Source: Lutimaribacter pacificus (GTDB lineage Bacteria; Pseudomonadota; Alphaproteobacteria; Rhodobacterales; Rhodobacteraceae). Taken from it: a DNA stretch of 64,000 nt. The stretch is from NCBI RefSeq assembly GCF_900142185.1, contig NZ_FQZZ01000001.1, forward strand, positions 62,001 through 126,000. Reading direction: 5' to 3'. The number at the start of each line of letters is the position of its first letter. Positions within the stretch are counted from its first letter, which is position 1. Shown here piece after piece: positions 62,382 to 64,000 of this stretch. The notes below the pieces were generated by a model, which was given only the letters and a program-made list of their open reading frames with translations, made no database searches and was not told where the DNA came from. The position numbers were made by a program, and so were the translations under genes.

Positions 62382-63584
62382 TCAGGCGATCCGCGGGCTG
62401 ACGCGGCGGCGGAACAGCACGAGGCTGACCGCCATCAGAACCGCCGCCAAAAGGAACGGCGCGCCGGGCATGTAGACGGGGGCACCCGCGCCGGTGAAGG
62501 CGGCGAAGGTCTGGGTCATCACCACCGGGGCCAGGATCATGGCGACCGAGGTGACGCTGGTCAGCACGCCTTGCAATTCGCCCTGCGCGTTGTCGGGCGT
62601 CAGGCGCGACAGGATGCCGTGCAGGGCCGGTGCGCCGACAGCGCCGATGGCCGTGACGGGGATCAGCAGCAACACGGCGGTGCCGCTGGTGACAAGGCCC
62701 AGGATGACAAGGCTGACCACCTCGACCGAAAGGCCGAAGATCACGGTTATCCGCTCTCCCATCACGCGGATCGCGGGACGAACCAGCGCGCCCTGCACGA
62801 TGGCCATCGAGATGCCGTAGACCGCAAGGCTGACGCCGATCAGGCCGGGCGACCAGCCGAACCGCTCGGCGGTGAAATAGGCCCAGACCGCGGGATAGAC
62901 CATGGTGGCCACCTGGAAGAAGAAGAACACCCATAACAGCGCGGTCAGGTCCGGCAGCCGTGCCACCGCGCGAAACGCGCCGAACGGGTTGGCGCGGGCC
63001 CTGTCGAACGGGCGGCGGGTGGCGTCTGTCACGGTTTCGCGCAGCACCGCCCAGCCAAGGGTGACATTGGCCAGCGACAGCGCGGCGGCGGCGTAGAACG
63101 GCGCGCGCGTGCCGAACTCGGCCAGCAGCCCGCCCAGCATCGGGCCAAAGACGAACCCCACCCCGAAGCCCGCGCCGATCAGCCCGAAATTGCGCGCCTT
63201 GTCCTGCGGGGTCGAGATATCGGCCATATAGGCGGTGGCGGTGGCGTTCGTGGCCGCGGTGATCCCGCCGAAGATGCGCCCCGCCAGCAGCAGCCAGATC
63301 GAGCCCGCCAGCGCCATCACCACGTAATCCAGCGCCATCGCCAGCAGCGAGACAAGCATCACCGGCCGCCGCCCGAAGGCATCCGAGAGGTTGCCGACAA
63401 GCGGCGCGAACAGGAATTGCATTACCGCGAAACTGGCTGCCAGCAGCCCGCCCCAGATCGCCGCGCCGGAAATGTCGCCGCCATTCACCTCGCGGATCAG
63501 TTCGGGCATGACCGGCAGGATCAGCCCGATCCCCATCGCGTTGAGGATGACGGTCAGCAGGATGAAAAAGACGGGCAGACGCAT
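62382..63584 (-). CDS. MFS transporter, TetA-like (TCR/Tet family)
   Basis: A 400-residue twelve-helix major facilitator of the tetracycline-efflux group. The MFS signature LVGNLSDAFGRRPVML lies after helix two; the C-terminal end is basic (FRRRVSPRIA). TetA-like exporters work as drug/proton antiporters; the drug here is unknown. No TetR gene is adjacent. The ATG at 63584 gives the family length and the usual MRLPVFFILLTVILNA opening. Confidence 0.9.
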   Translation of the reverse strand: MRLPVFFILLTVILNAMGIGLILPVMPELIREVNGGDISGAAIWGGLLAASFAVMQFLFAPLVGNLSDAFGRRPVMLVSLLAMALDYVVMALAGSIWLLLAGRIFGGITAATNATATAYMADISTPQDKARNFGLIGAGFGVGFVFGPMLGGLLAEFGTRAPFYAAAALSLANVTLGWAVLRETVTDATRRPFDRARANPFGAFRAVARLPDLTALLWVFFFFQVATMVYPAVWAYFTAERFGWSPGLIGVSLAVYGISMAIVQGALVRPAIRVMGERITVIFGLSVEVVSLVILGLVTSGTAVLLLIPVTAIGAVGAPALHGILSRLTPDNAQGELQGVLTSVTSVAMILAPVVMTQTFAAFTGAGAPVYMPGAPFLLAAVLMAVSLVLFRRRVSPRIA

Positions 63585-63721
63585 GGGCAACCTTCGACCG
63601 GGTGCGGTGACGATAGGCCGGGTCGCGCGGCAGGGAAAGCGGTGACGTCGGGGCGTTGAAACGGCAGGGGCAATGCGGTTGAGTGGTGGCGAACCCGGAA
63701 AGCGATGGCAGGGAAACGGAT

Positions 63722-64000
63722 ATGAACAGACGCCGGATGCTTTTGCTGGCAGGCATGGGGCTGGCGGCAACGGGCGCAGCCGGCGCCGGCGCGGTGTTGC
63801 GCCTGCACAGCACGCCGCGGCGCACTCCCTTGCTGACCGGGGCGCATATGTCGGAGTTGCTGGCACGGGAACTGTCCCGGCCCCGCGTCCTGTTCATCGG
63901 CAATTCCATGCTGCTGCGCCATGACGTTCCGACCCGCGTGGCCGGGCTGGCAAAGGCTGACGGGGTGCCGATCGGCGTGGCGACACTGGCCGCCACCGGC
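63722..64000 (+). CDS. SGNH-hydrolase-like secreted protein, N-terminal part (partial)
   Basis: 93 codons before the window edge. The N-terminus MNRRRMLLLAGMGLAATGA is a signal sequence with a run of arginines, possibly Tat. RPRVLFIGNSMLLRHDVP contains the GNS block of SGNH/GDSL-like hydrolases, followed by a region typical of the first helix. The catalytic serine would be in GNS, the rest lies outside the window. It is divergent from the MFS gene. Confidence 0.6.
   Translation, partial: MNRRRMLLLAGMGLAATGAAGAGAVLRLHSTPRRTPLLTGAHMSELLARELSRPRVLFIGNSMLLRHDVPTRVAGLAKADGVPIGVATLAATG

Overview
The window is a gene-dense, high-GC stretch of bacterial chromosome. It contains no rRNA, phage, insertion sequence or CRISPR. 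The gene content points to an alphaproteobacterium of the Rhodobacteraceae/Roseobacter type. Supporting signs are an NDUFS4-like complex I protein, an Hsp20-DUF1150 pair, a fused ATP sulfurylase/APS kinase, a Hint-domain protein, a VPLPA-CTERM-like surface protein, a SqrR/BigR-like ArsR regulator, and a recurrent intergenic element built around a GGAGTATTT core followed by GATGAA. The lineage is inferred from gene content, not from a search.

Layout. 1-6000: a rhodanese end, a TIM-barrel protein, cspA, uvrB, an NDUFS4-like gene, a three-gene minus-strand unit of two Rnk/GreA-like proteins plus a coupled zinc-ribbon protein, and tRNA-Arg(TCT). 6051-12647: a minus-strand operon livH-M-G-F, acyl-CoA ligase, livK. 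12920-22515: a plus-strand CoA-dependent aromatic catabolic cluster whose core is a fused FAD monooxygenase/old-yellow-enzyme and a benzoate-type CoA ligase; it matches the aerobic 2-aminobenzoyl-CoA (anthranilate) pathway. 22620-30611: a CocE/NonD hydrolase, a complete peptide-type ABC importer and a phosphodiesterase-like enzyme. 30823-39214: a BapA-like giant secreted protein with seven repeats of exactly 98 residues, followed by its own type I secretion system and a small secreted protein.

39221-54079 is mostly housekeeping: dtd, purK/purE, Hsp20 with a sigma-32-type promoter, a threonine dehydratase-like enzyme, cytochrome b561, sat/cysC, trxB, a VWA surface protein, lrp, a Hint protein, pgeF, a MidA-like methyltransferase, lgt and a MarR regulator. 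54175-64000: a 3-hydroxybenzoate 6-hydroxylase-like monooxygenase divergent from the MarR gene, an amidohydrolase coupled to a G3E GTPase, an ArsR/permease pair with a perfect 16-bp palindrome, a dithiol ArsR regulator, an enolase-superfamily enzyme, a zinc alcohol dehydrogenase, an MFS exporter and the start of a putative SGNH-type protein.

No wholly unknown system is obvious. The least explained items are the Rnk/Rnk-like/duplicated-zinc-ribbon unit, the strictly periodic BapA-like adhesin with an altered ABC signature in its exporter, and the intergenic repeat family.
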